Assembly: GCA_041394185.1 (NCBI GenBank)
Contig: JAWKIQ010000003.1
Location: 496,001-560,000 of the forward strand
Direction: 5' to 3'
Origin: Acidimicrobiales bacterium
GTDB lineage: Bacteria > Actinomycetota > Acidimicrobiia > Acidimicrobiales > Poriferisodalaceae
DNA length: 64,000 nucleotides
The position numbers and the translations under genes are program-made. This document shows, piece by piece, positions 43,959 to 52,944 of this stretch (positions are counted from its first letter, which is position 1; every line of letters starts with the position of its first letter). The notes beneath the pieces are model-generated. The model did not search any database. It was not told the origin of the DNA and saw only the letters and a program-made list of their open reading frames with translations.

Positions 43959-45460
43959 ATCCGGTCCTCCTTGACGATCTTCGAGCTGTACCACCTGCCG
44001 AGAGCGGGTGCCCCCATCGACAGCAGCTCGCCCAGGTGTCGGTCTCTGGAGACGACCAGTACCAACAGGTAGGACAGCACGCCCGCCCCGGTCGCCACGA
44101 TCAGCTTCGTCCAGTGCGCCCCGTCTGCGATCTGGTCTGCCACGTACCAAGTCACCACGAACTGGCAGCCGATCGCCGCCAGCTGCCTCCAGAGGTTGAC
44201 CCAGAACCCCACCATCGATTGCTCGATCTGGCGCAACGACAGTTCGAGGGTGGGCAACAGCAGGAATCCGACTGCGATCATGTAACCCCAGGCCACCCCT
44301 TCCACCCCGCGGGTCAAGCCAATGCCATAGCCGGTGCCGAGCACCGCGAACACGACGAACTCACGCTTCAGCAGCAGATCGGCGCGGCCCTTGGCCTGCA
44401 GCACTATCGAGGTCGAGTTGCTGACCAGTTGCATCAGGCCTACACCCGAGATGATCGGAACCAGAGGGATTGCATCTGTCCACTTCTCGTCGAGTAGCGC
44501 CAGCACCAAGGGTTCGGCCAGAACGATCATCGCCACATACACAGGAGCACCGGCCGTAACCACGGCTCCGACGGTTCGCAGGTAGCTCTTTCGCATCCGG
44601 GCGAGGTCGTCTTGCATCTTTGACAGAGACGGGAAGAGAACGCGCCTGTACATCACGGCGGTCACTTCCAGAGGAACCTGGTTGAGACGGTTGGGTTGGG
44701 TGTAAAGGCCTGCGGCCCGCTCGCCCAAGACACGCCCCACCAGGAAGCGATCGCCGAACATCGAAAAGAAGCTCACGAACCTGAACAACGACAGGTTGGC
44801 CGAGTACGAGCGGACGGTTCTGAGGTGCTCGACCCGGTACACCCTTCGGGGCCTGAAACCTGAGGTACCCCAGACCCCGGCGGTGTTGGCGATACCGCCG
44901 GCCAGGTTCGAGATCACCAGTGCCCACACTCCCCATCCGGCCGCAGCGCCCGCCAAGGCAACGGTGGTGGTCACGACCACGACCACCAGATCGACCTTGA
45001 CCAACTGGTTGAAGCGCAGCCCCTTGCGCAACAAGGCCTGGGGCACCATGCCAAAGCCTGCGATCGTGAAGGCCAACACGGCGACCTGGAAGACCTCGGC
45101 AGACCTATCGCTGCCGAACACCGGGCCCATGAACGGAGCGGCGATCACTCCCAGCACCGTGAGGACCATGCCCACGGCTGCGTTGAACCAGAAGATCGTC
45201 GAGTATTCGTCCTCGCCCAGATCCTGGCGCTGGATGATGGCAGAGGCCGTTCCGAGGTCGCCGATGACCATGTCGACGAAGCGGGTCACGAACGTCGCCA
45301 GGACCAGAACTCCGAACTCGGCCGGGGCGATTAGACGAGCGAGGACGTAGAGGGTTGCGACCTGGCTGACCTGTTTGACGACCTGGCTCACGACCACCCA
45401 GCGGCTGCTGTCGCGGACGGATACGGTGGCAGGAGCGTGCTTGCCTGTCGCCTTGGTCAT
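43955..45460 (-). CDS. Wzx-type oligosaccharide flippase
   Basis: 501 residues with about 12-14 membrane segments. The MOP-superfamily pattern is visible: an N-terminal SRWVVVSQVVKQVSQVATLYVLARLIAPAEFG block and PNRLNQVPLEVTAVMYRRVLFP in the middle. It would move an undecaprenyl-linked glycan unit across the membrane. It is divergent from the GT2 gene at 45532, with 71 bp between starts. It is coupled to the downstream glycosyltransferase. Confidence 0.9.
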   Translation of the reverse strand: MTKATGKHAPATVSVRDSSRWVVVSQVVKQVSQVATLYVLARLIAPAEFGVLVLATFVTRFVDMVIGDLGTASAIIQRQDLGEDEYSTIFWFNAAVGMVLTVLGVIAAPFMGPVFGSDRSAEVFQVAVLAFTIAGFGMVPQALLRKGLRFNQLVKVDLVVVVVTTTVALAGAAAGWGVWALVISNLAGGIANTAGVWGTSGFRPRRVYRVEHLRTVRSYSANLSLFRFVSFFSMFGDRFLVGRVLGERAAGLYTQPNRLNQVPLEVTAVMYRRVLFPSLSKMQDDLARMRKSYLRTVGAVVTAGAPVYVAMIVLAEPLVLALLDEKWTDAIPLVPIISGVGLMQLVSNSTSIVLQAKGRADLLLKREFVVFAVLGTGYGIGLTRGVEGVAWGYMIAVGFLLLPTLELSLRQIEQSMVGFWVNLWRQLAAIGCQFVVTWYVADQIADGAHWTKLIVATGAGVLSYLLVLVVSRDRHLGELLSMGAPALGRWYSSKIVKEDRI

Positions 45461-45531
45461 GGCTGTGGTTTCCTGGCCGTCTCACCGCACTGCGTACTCG
45501 GGCCCGAATGGGTATCGACTTGGAGGTTTGG

Positions 45532-46401
45532 ATGTCGGATTCGCTGGTCTCGATCGGGTTGCCCGTCTACAACGGCGCCGATTACCTCGAAACAGCGATC
45601 GAGAACCTCTTGTCGCAAACTCACTCTGAGATCGAACTCATAATCGCGGACAACGCAAGCACCGACCGGTCGCTGGAAATCGCCCAGAGTGCCGCCGACC
45701 GCGACGCCAGAGTGCGAGTGCTCCCTGCGCAGGAGAATCTGGGGGCGGCATGGAACTACAACCGAGCGGTCGAGTCCGCCACCGGGCCCTATTTCAAATG
45801 GGCGGCTCACGACGACCTTTGCGAACCCACCTACGTCGAGCGCTGCGTCGAGGCCCTCGACGCCGACGACGGGAGGGTCCTGGCGTACCCGAAGACGGTC
45901 ATCATCAACGAACACGGCGACCGAGTTCGCGACTACGAGGACAACCTCGACATCGGCCACGCGAGCGCCTCGGCCCGTGCAGCGGCACTGATGTGGCGAG
46001 TCGGGCTCTGCAACGCAGTCTTCGGAGTGATCCGAACCGAAGCGCTGCGCGACACGGCGATGATCGGGCTGTTCGACTCCTCTGACGTGTCCCTGTTGGC
46101 CGAGCTGGCCCTGCGAGGGCGGTTCCACGAGGTGCCTGAACGCCTGTTCCTTCGCCGACGACACATGGGCGCGTCGAGAAAGGCCAACACCGACGCTCGG
46201 TCGGTCGCAGCGTGGTTCGGCGACTCGGCCAAGGCCGGACGAAGCAGATCGTTGCTCGGCGGCTACGCCGCAGCTGTTCGTCGATGGGATGCGGGCCCAG
46301 TCGAGAAGGCAAAGGCGGCTGCGGTGTTTGCGACCGTAGGTCCGCTGACAGAGATTCGCTGGCATCTCAGGAACCGGCGCCGGACCCGTGCTCAGAGTTG
46401 A
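45532..46401 (+). CDS. GT2-family glycosyltransferase
   Basis: 289 residues. The GT-A motifs are VSIGLPVYNGADYLETAIENLLSQT in outline, ADNASTDRS, and the DxD-like AAHDDLCEPTYVE. GGAGG lies 6 nt before the ATG at 45532, preferred over an in-frame ATG at 45508. It is the only plus-strand gene in the polysaccharide island, and it runs convergent with the epimerase gene at 46420, 18 bp away. Confidence 0.88.
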   Translation: MSDSLVSIGLPVYNGADYLETAIENLLSQTHSEIELIIADNASTDRSLEIAQSAADRDARVRVLPAQENLGAAWNYNRAVESATGPYFKWAAHDDLCEPTYVERCVEALDADDGRVLAYPKTVIINEHGDRVRDYEDNLDIGHASASARAAALMWRVGLCNAVFGVIRTEALRDTAMIGLFDSSDVSLLAELALRGRFHEVPERLFLRRRHMGASRKANTDARSVAAWFGDSAKAGRSRSLLGGYAAAVRRWDAGPVEKAKAAAVFATVGPLTEIRWHLRNRRRTRAQS

Positions 46402-46419
46402 GCCGCAGGGTCCCAATCG

Positions 46420-47400
46420 CTAGCCGGCAGTCATCTGGTCGTAGATCCACCTGTAGGTGCGCTCCATACCGTCCCTGAGCGAGATCGACGGGGCCCACCC
46501 CAGGAGATCCTGGATCATCGTGTTGTCGCTGTTGCGACCGCGCACCCCGAGCGGGGCGTCCAGCTTGTAGTTGCGCTTCAGCGTGATGCCGGCGATGTCC
46601 TCGACGATCGAGACCAGCTGGTTGATCGAGACGAGTTCGTCCGACCCCAGATTGATGGGCTCGATGACGTCGCTCTCCATCAAGCGTCGCACGCCCTCGG
46701 TGCAATCATCGATGTACATGAAGCTGCGGGTCTGTTCCCCGTCGCCCCAGATCTCGATCTCGTGGTTGCCCGACAGCTTGGCCTCGATGACCTTGCGACA
46801 CATCGCCGCCGGGGCCTTCTCGCGGCCGCCGTCGTAGGTACCGTTGGGGCCGTACACGTTGTGGAAACGGGCCACGCGCGTGTAAAGGCCGAAGTCCTCA
46901 CGGAAGTGGCGCGCCATCCGCTCGCTGAACAGCTTCTCCCAGCCATAGCCGTCCTCGGGCATAGCGGGGTAGGCGTCGGCTTCCTTGAGCGCGGTGATGT
47001 CAGGTGACGTCTGCTTCTCGGCGTTGTAGACACACGCAGACGACGAGTAGAAGACCCGCTTGACGCCCTGCTCTTGTGCGGCCACGAGAACGTGGGTGCT
47101 GATCAGAACCGAAAGCATGCACAGGGCCTTGTGGGTTTCGATGAAACCCATACCGCCCATGTCAGCGGCGAGGTTGTAGACGTCGTCGGCGCCTTCGAGT
47201 GCCGTCATGCAGTTGTCGCGCAGGGTCAGGTCCAGCTCGAGGTTCTCGACATCGGGGTGGACCTGGTACCACTCGCTCTTTGGCTTGATGTCAACAGAGC
47301 GCACCCTGGTGTAGCCCTCGTCGAGGAGGCTCTTGACGAGGTGCCCACCGATGAAGCCGCCGCCGCCGGCAACGACAACGAGATCGTCCTTGTTGGTCAT
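46420..47400 (-). CDS. GDP-mannose 3,5-epimerase-like enzyme
   Basis: 326 residues. The Rossmann motif is VVAGGGGFIGGHL. Plant GME hallmarks are all present: NLAADMGGMGFI, SSSACVY (catalytic Cys), YGWEKL (Tyr/Lys), FHNVYGP, GGREKAPAA (second catalytic Lys) and VRGRNSDN. In plants this enzyme makes GDP-L-galactose and GDP-L-gulose from GDP-mannose. Here it would supply an L-sugar for the surface glycan. It follows the WbuB-like glycosyltransferase gene after 2 bp. Confidence 0.88.
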   Translation of the reverse strand: MTNKDDLVVVAGGGGFIGGHLVKSLLDEGYTRVRSVDIKPKSEWYQVHPDVENLELDLTLRDNCMTALEGADDVYNLAADMGGMGFIETHKALCMLSVLISTHVLVAAQEQGVKRVFYSSSACVYNAEKQTSPDITALKEADAYPAMPEDGYGWEKLFSERMARHFREDFGLYTRVARFHNVYGPNGTYDGGREKAPAAMCRKVIEAKLSGNHEIEIWGDGEQTRSFMYIDDCTEGVRRLMESDVIEPINLGSDELVSINQLVSIVEDIAGITLKRNYKLDAPLGVRGRNSDNTMIQDLLGWAPSISLRDGMERTYRWIYDQMTAG

Positions 47401-47402
47401 GA

Positions 47403-48623
47403 TTATCCGTTTCTCGTCGCCCTGACTGCGACGGCTGAGTCCACTGTCTCGATGAATTGGTCGGCAATCGAATCGATATCGAAAGCATTCGCTGCGTAGG
47501 AGCGAGCAGCCTTGCCCTGGAGCATCCTCAGGTCGGCGTCTTCGAACAGCTCCCGCCCGAAGGCAATGAACTGATCATCGTCGGTGGGAGATGCAACAAG
47601 GCCGGCGTTGTTGGCCAGAATCGTCCGGGCGGCCAGATTCTCCATTGGCATGGAGGCAAGGATCGGGCGACCTGCGCAGAGATAAGAGAGCACCTTCGAG
47701 GGCACAGAGTAGACGCCCGCGTCCGGTTCCAGCACCGCGACGAGTACGTCTGCCGAGCCCAAGACCTCGGGCAACCTTTCGTAGGGTTGGAAGGGCACGA
47801 CCCTCAGGTTCGAACGACGCTTCTGGTCGTTCTGCTTGCGGAGCCAATCTGCCCCGGGACCTTCCGAGACCACCAGAACCGTCGCATCCGGAAGCGCATC
47901 AGCCAAGGCCAGCAGAAGGTCCGGGCGGTGTTTGTGGCCTATCGTCCCGCTGTACACGAACACCGGCGACTCGCCGGCAAGACCGAACTCGGTCGCCCAT
48001 GCATTGGCTCGAGAGGTCGGCGGCAGCTCTTCGAGCGGCGCCCAGTTCGGCACGGTCTTGACTCGGCTCGAGTCGACCTTCCAGCGCCTCAGGATCGGGC
48101 GGAAGTCATCGGTGATGACCACTGCTGCGTCCGAGAGTCTCAGCATCTTGGCCTCGAGACGGCCGAACAAGGCGCCCACCCAGTGACCCACCTTGCCGAA
48201 CCGCTGGGCCAACGCCTCGGTGATCAGCAGGCTGTAGACGTCTTGGAGCCAAAAGACGAACGGGATACGCCGTGTCACGACGAGCGACATCAACACGGCT
48301 TGCGAAAGCAGAGGGGTGTTAGACGAAATGATCACGTCGGGGCCCCAGCGCTTCACACGCTTGCGAAGCTTCAAGCCGTAGCGGACCTCGTGGATCGTCC
48401 TGCGAAGCGGGCTGTACTTCGCAAACTGCAGCCCGATGCCTACCGGCTCGATCGCCAGTGAATCCGGATCTTCTTCTGTGACGGTCGTAGCACCTTGTCC
48501 GGTCGTGAAGTCACTGGAATACAGATGGAGGACCTCATGGCCCCGGTTTGCCAGGGCGCGGCTCAGCTGCAGCTGAAACGGGTGGCCGGAGTAGTCGTGC
48601 ACGAGAACTCGCCGATGCGTCAT
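47403..48623 (-). CDS. GT4-family glycosyltransferase (WbuB-like)
   Basis: 406 residues. Two Rossmann domains: an N-terminal acceptor domain (VLVHDYSGHPFQLQLSRAL) and a C-terminal donor domain with FVYSGTIGHKHRPDLLL and PSKVLSYLCAGRPILA, the GT-B pattern of WbuB/GT4. PFVFWLQDVYSLL is typical of WbuB. The ATG at 48623 begins the gene. It runs into the GDP-mannose epimerase gene with a 2-bp gap. Confidence 0.88.
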   Translation of the reverse strand: MTHRRVLVHDYSGHPFQLQLSRALANRGHEVLHLYSSDFTTGQGATTVTEEDPDSLAIEPVGIGLQFAKYSPLRRTIHEVRYGLKLRKRVKRWGPDVIISSNTPLLSQAVLMSLVVTRRIPFVFWLQDVYSLLITEALAQRFGKVGHWVGALFGRLEAKMLRLSDAAVVITDDFRPILRRWKVDSSRVKTVPNWAPLEELPPTSRANAWATEFGLAGESPVFVYSGTIGHKHRPDLLLALADALPDATVLVVSEGPGADWLRKQNDQKRRSNLRVVPFQPYERLPEVLGSADVLVAVLEPDAGVYSVPSKVLSYLCAGRPILASMPMENLAARTILANNAGLVASPTDDDQFIAFGRELFEDADLRMLQGKAARSYAANAFDIDSIADQFIETVDSAVAVRATRNG

Positions 48624-48662
48624 CGCCTGCCTTTCGCCTCCATGTCAATCCATCGGCCGCAA

Positions 48663-49841
48663 TCAATCGACACCAAGGGTTTCGAGTGCGGCCGAGAACT
48701 GATGTCCTCTGGCTGACCAGTCGAACCGACCCGCACAATCGACCGCTGCTGCACTTGCCAGTGTCTCGAGAGTTTCGGCATCGTCGATCGATTCAACGAT
48801 CGCCTTCGACATGTCTTTCAGGGCGCTCACGCTTCGATAGTGCCTGCCGGGTTCGAGGCCCGTCCCAGACATCGAACCGTCGAGAACCAGCATGGGCAGT
48901 CCCCGGTTGATGTAGTCGAGACTCTTCAACTTGAAACCTCCGCCGATGGGTTCGGCGACCAGGCCTATCCGGTGGCGTGCCAGCTCCGCATCGAGATCGT
49001 CGACGCGACCGGTGAACTTCGTTGCCTTCCACCGGCCTTGCTGGGAAGCGACGAATTCGTCGTCGCCTCCCCCGACGACACTTAGCCCGATGCCCGCCTG
49101 TGCCAGCTGCTGGTCGAGACTCTCGACGACCTCGATCACGTTCTGGCGCTTGGCTTCCCAGTCGAGTGAGCCCAAGAGAACCACCGAGCGGGGCCGCTCG
49201 GCCAACGGAGGTGGGTCGCCTGCAGCCGGTGGGGCGTCGGCGCCCGGAGTCAACACGATGTAGCTCGGCCGCGGGTGACGCCGGCCCATGGTCTGGCTGT
49301 CGACATCGGTTATGGCCGAGACGAGCTCGACCGAGTCGAGCAGCCGTCGCTGGAGCCGCGAAGCCCGCCTGGCGTCGAATCTGAGGTAGATACCCTTTGG
49401 ACTGGTAACCGGTATGCCTCGGGCCCAACGCGTGCGAACCAGGTGCTCGTCGTTGTGGGATACGTGAACCAGCTTGGTGTGGTCCGGGTGGATCCGCTCG
49501 GCTACGAGGTCGAGGGCCCAAGCCGACATGAGATGGTCAAAGACGACGAAGCGTGGCTTGCGATCCAGCACCTCGATGATCGCCCGTCGGTGAGCCTCGG
49601 TGTCGAGACGGGCGGCGATGTATGGATTCGGGGACCTGAGCGTCGAGAGCCGAGAGCACATCGGCGAGTCGACGCCGGTCCAGTCCACGTCACGAATTCG
49701 CCCGGAGCGACCCAGACCGATGGCCGCAATCGAATGGCCGCACGACGCCACCGCTCCGGCCAGTCCCGAAGAGTAGAGAGCAAGACCCGAGTCGACGCCG
49801 ACCGGTGACACGCCTGACAACCAGAGGATCATGGTGCCCAC
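48663..49841 (-). CDS. GT-B-type glycosyltransferase, distant
   Basis: 392 residues from GTG at 49841; ATG at 49832 is an equally possible start. The C-terminal half has SVVLLGSLDWEAKRQNVIEVVE, GRVDDLDAELARHRIGLVAEPIGGGFKLKSLDYINRGLPML in outline, the GT4 donor-domain pattern with a KxKxLxY motif. The N-terminal half is divergent. A nucleotide-sugar transferase acting on the same glycan is likely; the sugar is unknown. Confidence 0.8.
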   Translation of the reverse strand: MGTMILWLSGVSPVGVDSGLALYSSGLAGAVASCGHSIAAIGLGRSGRIRDVDWTGVDSPMCSRLSTLRSPNPYIAARLDTEAHRRAIIEVLDRKPRFVVFDHLMSAWALDLVAERIHPDHTKLVHVSHNDEHLVRTRWARGIPVTSPKGIYLRFDARRASRLQRRLLDSVELVSAITDVDSQTMGRRHPRPSYIVLTPGADAPPAAGDPPPLAERPRSVVLLGSLDWEAKRQNVIEVVESLDQQLAQAGIGLSVVGGGDDEFVASQQGRWKATKFTGRVDDLDAELARHRIGLVAEPIGGGFKLKSLDYINRGLPMLVLDGSMSGTGLEPGRHYRSVSALKDMSKAIVESIDDAETLETLASAAAVDCAGRFDWSARGHQFSAALETLGVD

Positions 49842-49880
49842 CAGGCTATGACGGTTGAGGGCGTGTCGCGGGCCAGGCGA

Positions 49881-50879
49881 TCATTCACCGCCCGGAAGAG
49901 CAGAGTCCGGCGAGTAGATGGCAACACCCAGGTCATCGAGGATTCGCATCGCCGCGGCGCGTTGTTTGGGGTCGACCCGCAGCAAAGGGCTCTCGACCAG
50001 CTCCCGTGCATCTCCGCGACGCATGGCGCTACGACGCTCGGCGGTGGACAGCCGCGACGATCGGGAAGGACGGTTGAGCGCACTGCGCAAGATCTCGACC
50101 CCTCCCAGATCGAGTCGACTGTCGAGGAGCTCGATCGTGGCGTCGGGAAAAAGCGCGGTGTGCTCATAGGAGATGTTCAACCAATGATCTCGCCGGTCTG
50201 AACGGATGGGCACCATGTTCTCGAGTCCCCAGTTCATCACGAAGCGTTCAAGCTCGGTTCCGTTCGACAAGATGTCGTGACAACGGGCCTCGACAGGACC
50301 CGGCAGCCAGGCATCGACGAATCTCGGGTTGTCCAGGAAGGCTCTTGCGGTGAGCGTCCAGCCGTTGCGGATGCACGACAACGACTGGGTGATCGGATGA
50401 CGGCTGACGTAGACGACCTGGATGCCAAATCGGGTATCGAGCCACTCGATGATCGACTTGGCGCCGACGATCTTCAGAACCTGGCGGTTCGTCTTGCGCT
50501 CGAAACCGCGCTCCCAGAACCGGTATGGAGCATTCAGCGGTAACTCTCCCGCCAGCAAAGACGTGACATATGCCTCGAGGGCCTCGAACTCGTCTTCGGC
50601 GGGCGAAACGATCTCGCCATAGGGATATTTGGGGATGCGCCGGTAGTGCCCGGGTGTGAGGTTCGCGGTCATGACCGAGAAGGGCTGGTCGAGCGACCTG
50701 ACACCCGGCGCAGAGCCGATTACCTGCATCAGCCAGGTGCTGCCACCTCGGCGCGATGCAAACAGTCCGATATCGGGCTTGCTGCCTGGCGTGTGACTGG
50801 TGGCGGCCCACACCGCCTCCTTCACGACCGACCGGAGCGCTCTTTTCAGGTCGTCCAGGCCGCGGTCTGACCCGCTCAT
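49881..50879 (-). CDS. PAPS-dependent sulfotransferase family protein
   Basis: 332 residues. The 5'-phosphosulfate-binding loop is FASRRGGSTWLMQVI (about residues 40-54), and the 3'-phosphate motif is VVYVSRHPITQSLS, with R and S at the expected places. Other features fit carbohydrate sulfotransferases, including the basic C-terminal region. It would transfer sulfate from PAPS to a sugar, probably of the island's glycan. Its ATG overlaps the next stop by 4 bp (ATGA with the GH26 gene), so both are translated together. Confidence 0.85.
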   Translation of the reverse strand: MSGSDRGLDDLKRALRSVVKEAVWAATSHTPGSKPDIGLFASRRGGSTWLMQVIGSAPGVRSLDQPFSVMTANLTPGHYRRIPKYPYGEIVSPAEDEFEALEAYVTSLLAGELPLNAPYRFWERGFERKTNRQVLKIVGAKSIIEWLDTRFGIQVVYVSRHPITQSLSCIRNGWTLTARAFLDNPRFVDAWLPGPVEARCHDILSNGTELERFVMNWGLENMVPIRSDRRDHWLNISYEHTALFPDATIELLDSRLDLGGVEILRSALNRPSRSSRLSTAERRSAMRRGDARELVESPLLRVDPKQRAAAMRILDDLGVAIYSPDSALPGGE

Positions 50880-52816
50880 CTGCTCGACATCACCGCCAGA
50901 TCGATCGCTGCGCCAGACGGCGAGGCATGGCCGAGAGTAGGAGCGTCGCCGAATGGGAATACGCGCCCGTCATCGGCGAGCACCCAGTATCCCCCACCTG
51001 TGGGCGAGACTTCGAGATCGGTTGCGTTCGGGGGATCGCACAGGCCCATTCCGGGAATCGAACCGTGGAAAGGAACGCCGAAGGCGAAGACCCCGCCATC
51101 ACCGGCGTAGAGCCAGTAGCCGCCACCGCGGGGGTGAGCTGCGAGGGAGATGACGGGTGCAGCGAGCTGCATGCCGCCCGTTGAGCCGTGGAACGGGACA
51201 CCGAAGGAGAATACACCGCCATCGGATCCGACCAGCCAGTAGCCGCTGTGTGCTGCCTCACCCGACACCACGGGGGCCACCAGGGCTTGGTCGCCCATCG
51301 AGCCGTGGAAGGGCACACCGAAGGCAAACACTCCGCCGTCTGACCCGATCAGCCAGTAGCCGTGCCCGTTGGGGTGAACGACGATCGACTTGATCGGGCT
51401 CGCGAGCGAGTAACCCGACAGGTCACCCAGGTGCGGAGCCGCTCCGAACGCATAGACGACACCCCTGCCGTCGACGATCCAGTAACCGCCGCCGCCAGGC
51501 AATCCAGCGATTGCAACCGGGGTCACCCCGGTCGATCGCAGGTCGCCGTACCAACCAGCATCACCCAGGGCACTGACCACACCCGAGGTGTCGATGACCC
51601 AGTATCCAGCGCCCACAGCAGACCCCGGAGAGCGGGGCGGATTGCTGGGAGGTGCGCATGTTTGGCCGTCACCTCGGGGAACCGGAGCCGTCGTGGTTGG
51701 CGTGGTGCCCACGGGAGTCGTCGTCGCAGGAGGCGATGGCTTGACCGTAGTTGTCGGCCGGGGTGCGGGCGCCTGGGTGGTGGTAGTGGTGGTAGGCGCT
51801 GCGGTGGGCTTGGGGCGCGGGGCCGCGGTGGTTGTGGTTGTCGGCTGAGTGACCACGGGGCCGCCACCCGAGCCTGGCACTTCCCGGAGAACCTCGCGAT
51901 AGCGCTTCAGGGCGTTCGGGTAGTTCGTCAGTTTGAATTCGTTCGAGTGGAAATAGTTGGCGTAGGCCACGTTATTCGTAGCGATCCAGCGCAGCATCTG
52001 TTCGATGAAGTACGGATCATCGTGCACGACGCCGGGCAGGTGGTTGTCAGACAGCGCCCATTCGCTATAGGCCATCGGCTTACCCCGAGACGCTGCGAAG
52101 TCGCGGTGCCATTCGAGCCCGGCGCCGCGCTTGAGGAAGGTGTTCCAACGATCGACCGGATCACGCTGGGTTTCGCCGTAGGACGAGTTGTAGATGTCCA
52201 TCCCGATGACGTCGACGTAAGCGTCGCCGGGATAGCTCCGCAGATCTACATCGACGTAGCGGATGTTGACGTTCCACTCGAACCTGAAGTCGGGCGAAAC
52301 GTCGCGGAAGATGTTCACGATGCGCCGGAAGTAGGCCGAGTAGGCATCAGGATCGCTGAGCGAAGACCACTCACTCCAGGAACCGTTGTGTTCCCAGCCG
52401 ACACGCATGACCGAGCCGTCGAGGCCTCCGTCGACCAGGATCTGGGCGATCTCTCGGATCTTTTGATCGTTGGCCCCCGAGTTACCCTGCGCAAGCGACT
52501 CGCCCGCGACCGACATCGGGAACGAAACCACGGTCAGGACGTTGCGGTCGCCCCAAAGGCTGCCCAGGCCACGAGCTGACGATGACATCTCGGCCCAGCT
52601 GTCGCGATCGAGCATCAGCGTCAACGACTCGATCGGCCGTCCGACGGTCGAGCCGAAGGAGTCTGCGGTCGCCGTGCTCCACCCGACGTAGGCACCCATC
52701 TTGTGAGCGGTGAGTGGTGGGGCTGCAGCCTCGGCCTGCCTGGGCCAGACGAAGGCCAGGGACGAAAAGAGCATTACCGCCACAGTGATGCTGAGGGTGC
52801 GACGCATCGAGTGCAT
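50876..52816 (-). CDS. secreted GH26-type glycanase with mucin-like linker and six-unit repeat domain
   Basis: 646 residues. The signal peptide ends near residue 31 (AEA-AA). Residues 35-320 form a GH26-like beta-mannanase domain: acid/base E142 in VGWEHNGSW, nucleophile E252 in AYSEWALSD, and DAYVDVIGMDIYN. A Pro/Thr linker (about 325-385) follows, then six GYWLVGSDGG repeats (404-646). The enzyme would cut a mannan-like or the cell's own glycan outside the membrane. It is coupled to the sulfotransferase, which hints that the substrate is sulfated. Confidence 0.87.
   Translation of the reverse strand: MHSMRRTLSITVAVMLFSSLAFVWPRQAEAAAPPLTAHKMGAYVGWSTATADSFGSTVGRPIESLTLMLDRDSWAEMSSSARGLGSLWGDRNVLTVVSFPMSVAGESLAQGNSGANDQKIREIAQILVDGGLDGSVMRVGWEHNGSWSEWSSLSDPDAYSAYFRRIVNIFRDVSPDFRFEWNVNIRYVDVDLRSYPGDAYVDVIGMDIYNSSYGETQRDPVDRWNTFLKRGAGLEWHRDFAASRGKPMAYSEWALSDNHLPGVVHDDPYFIEQMLRWIATNNVAYANYFHSNEFKLTNYPNALKRYREVLREVPGSGGGPVVTQPTTTTTAAPRPKPTAAPTTTTTTQAPAPRPTTTVKPSPPATTTPVGTTPTTTAPVPRGDGQTCAPPSNPPRSPGSAVGAGYWVIDTSGVVSALGDAGWYGDLRSTGVTPVAIAGLPGGGGYWIVDGRGVVYAFGAAPHLGDLSGYSLASPIKSIVVHPNGHGYWLIGSDGGVFAFGVPFHGSMGDQALVAPVVSGEAAHSGYWLVGSDGGVFSFGVPFHGSTGGMQLAAPVISLAAHPRGGGYWLYAGDGGVFAFGVPFHGSIPGMGLCDPPNATDLEVSPTGGGYWVLADDGRVFPFGDAPTLGHASPSGAAIDLAVMSSR
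50879..51607 (-). repeat. six-unit GYW-DGG-FGVP repeat domain (GH26 protein)
   Basis: Six units of 38-43 residues, each with GYW-x(5)-DGGVFxFG and a HGS or LGD turn. The domain matches the 35069-35839 domain in unit number and motif. It is probably a six-bladed propeller for substrate or surface binding. Confidence 0.8.
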
Positions 52817-52876
52817 GGTGCTACCTATCGCCTTTCTCTACGCCCACTTGAGGTCATTTGTTACGAAATCATGACG

Positions 52877-52905
52877 AGCATAGGGGTGGCGGGCAATAGT
52901 TACAA
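52877..52905 (-). promoter_or_regulatory. predicted promoter of the GH26-sulfotransferase operon
   Basis: On the minus strand TTGTAA (52905-52900), a 17-nt spacer and TATGCT (52882-52877) form a sigma-70-like promoter, 61 bp upstream of the ATG at 52816. The region is visibly more AT-rich than its surroundings. Confidence 0.4.
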
Positions 52906-52944
52906 CACAAAACCCGAGAACTCGCGCGGGCCGCCTGCGAGGCG

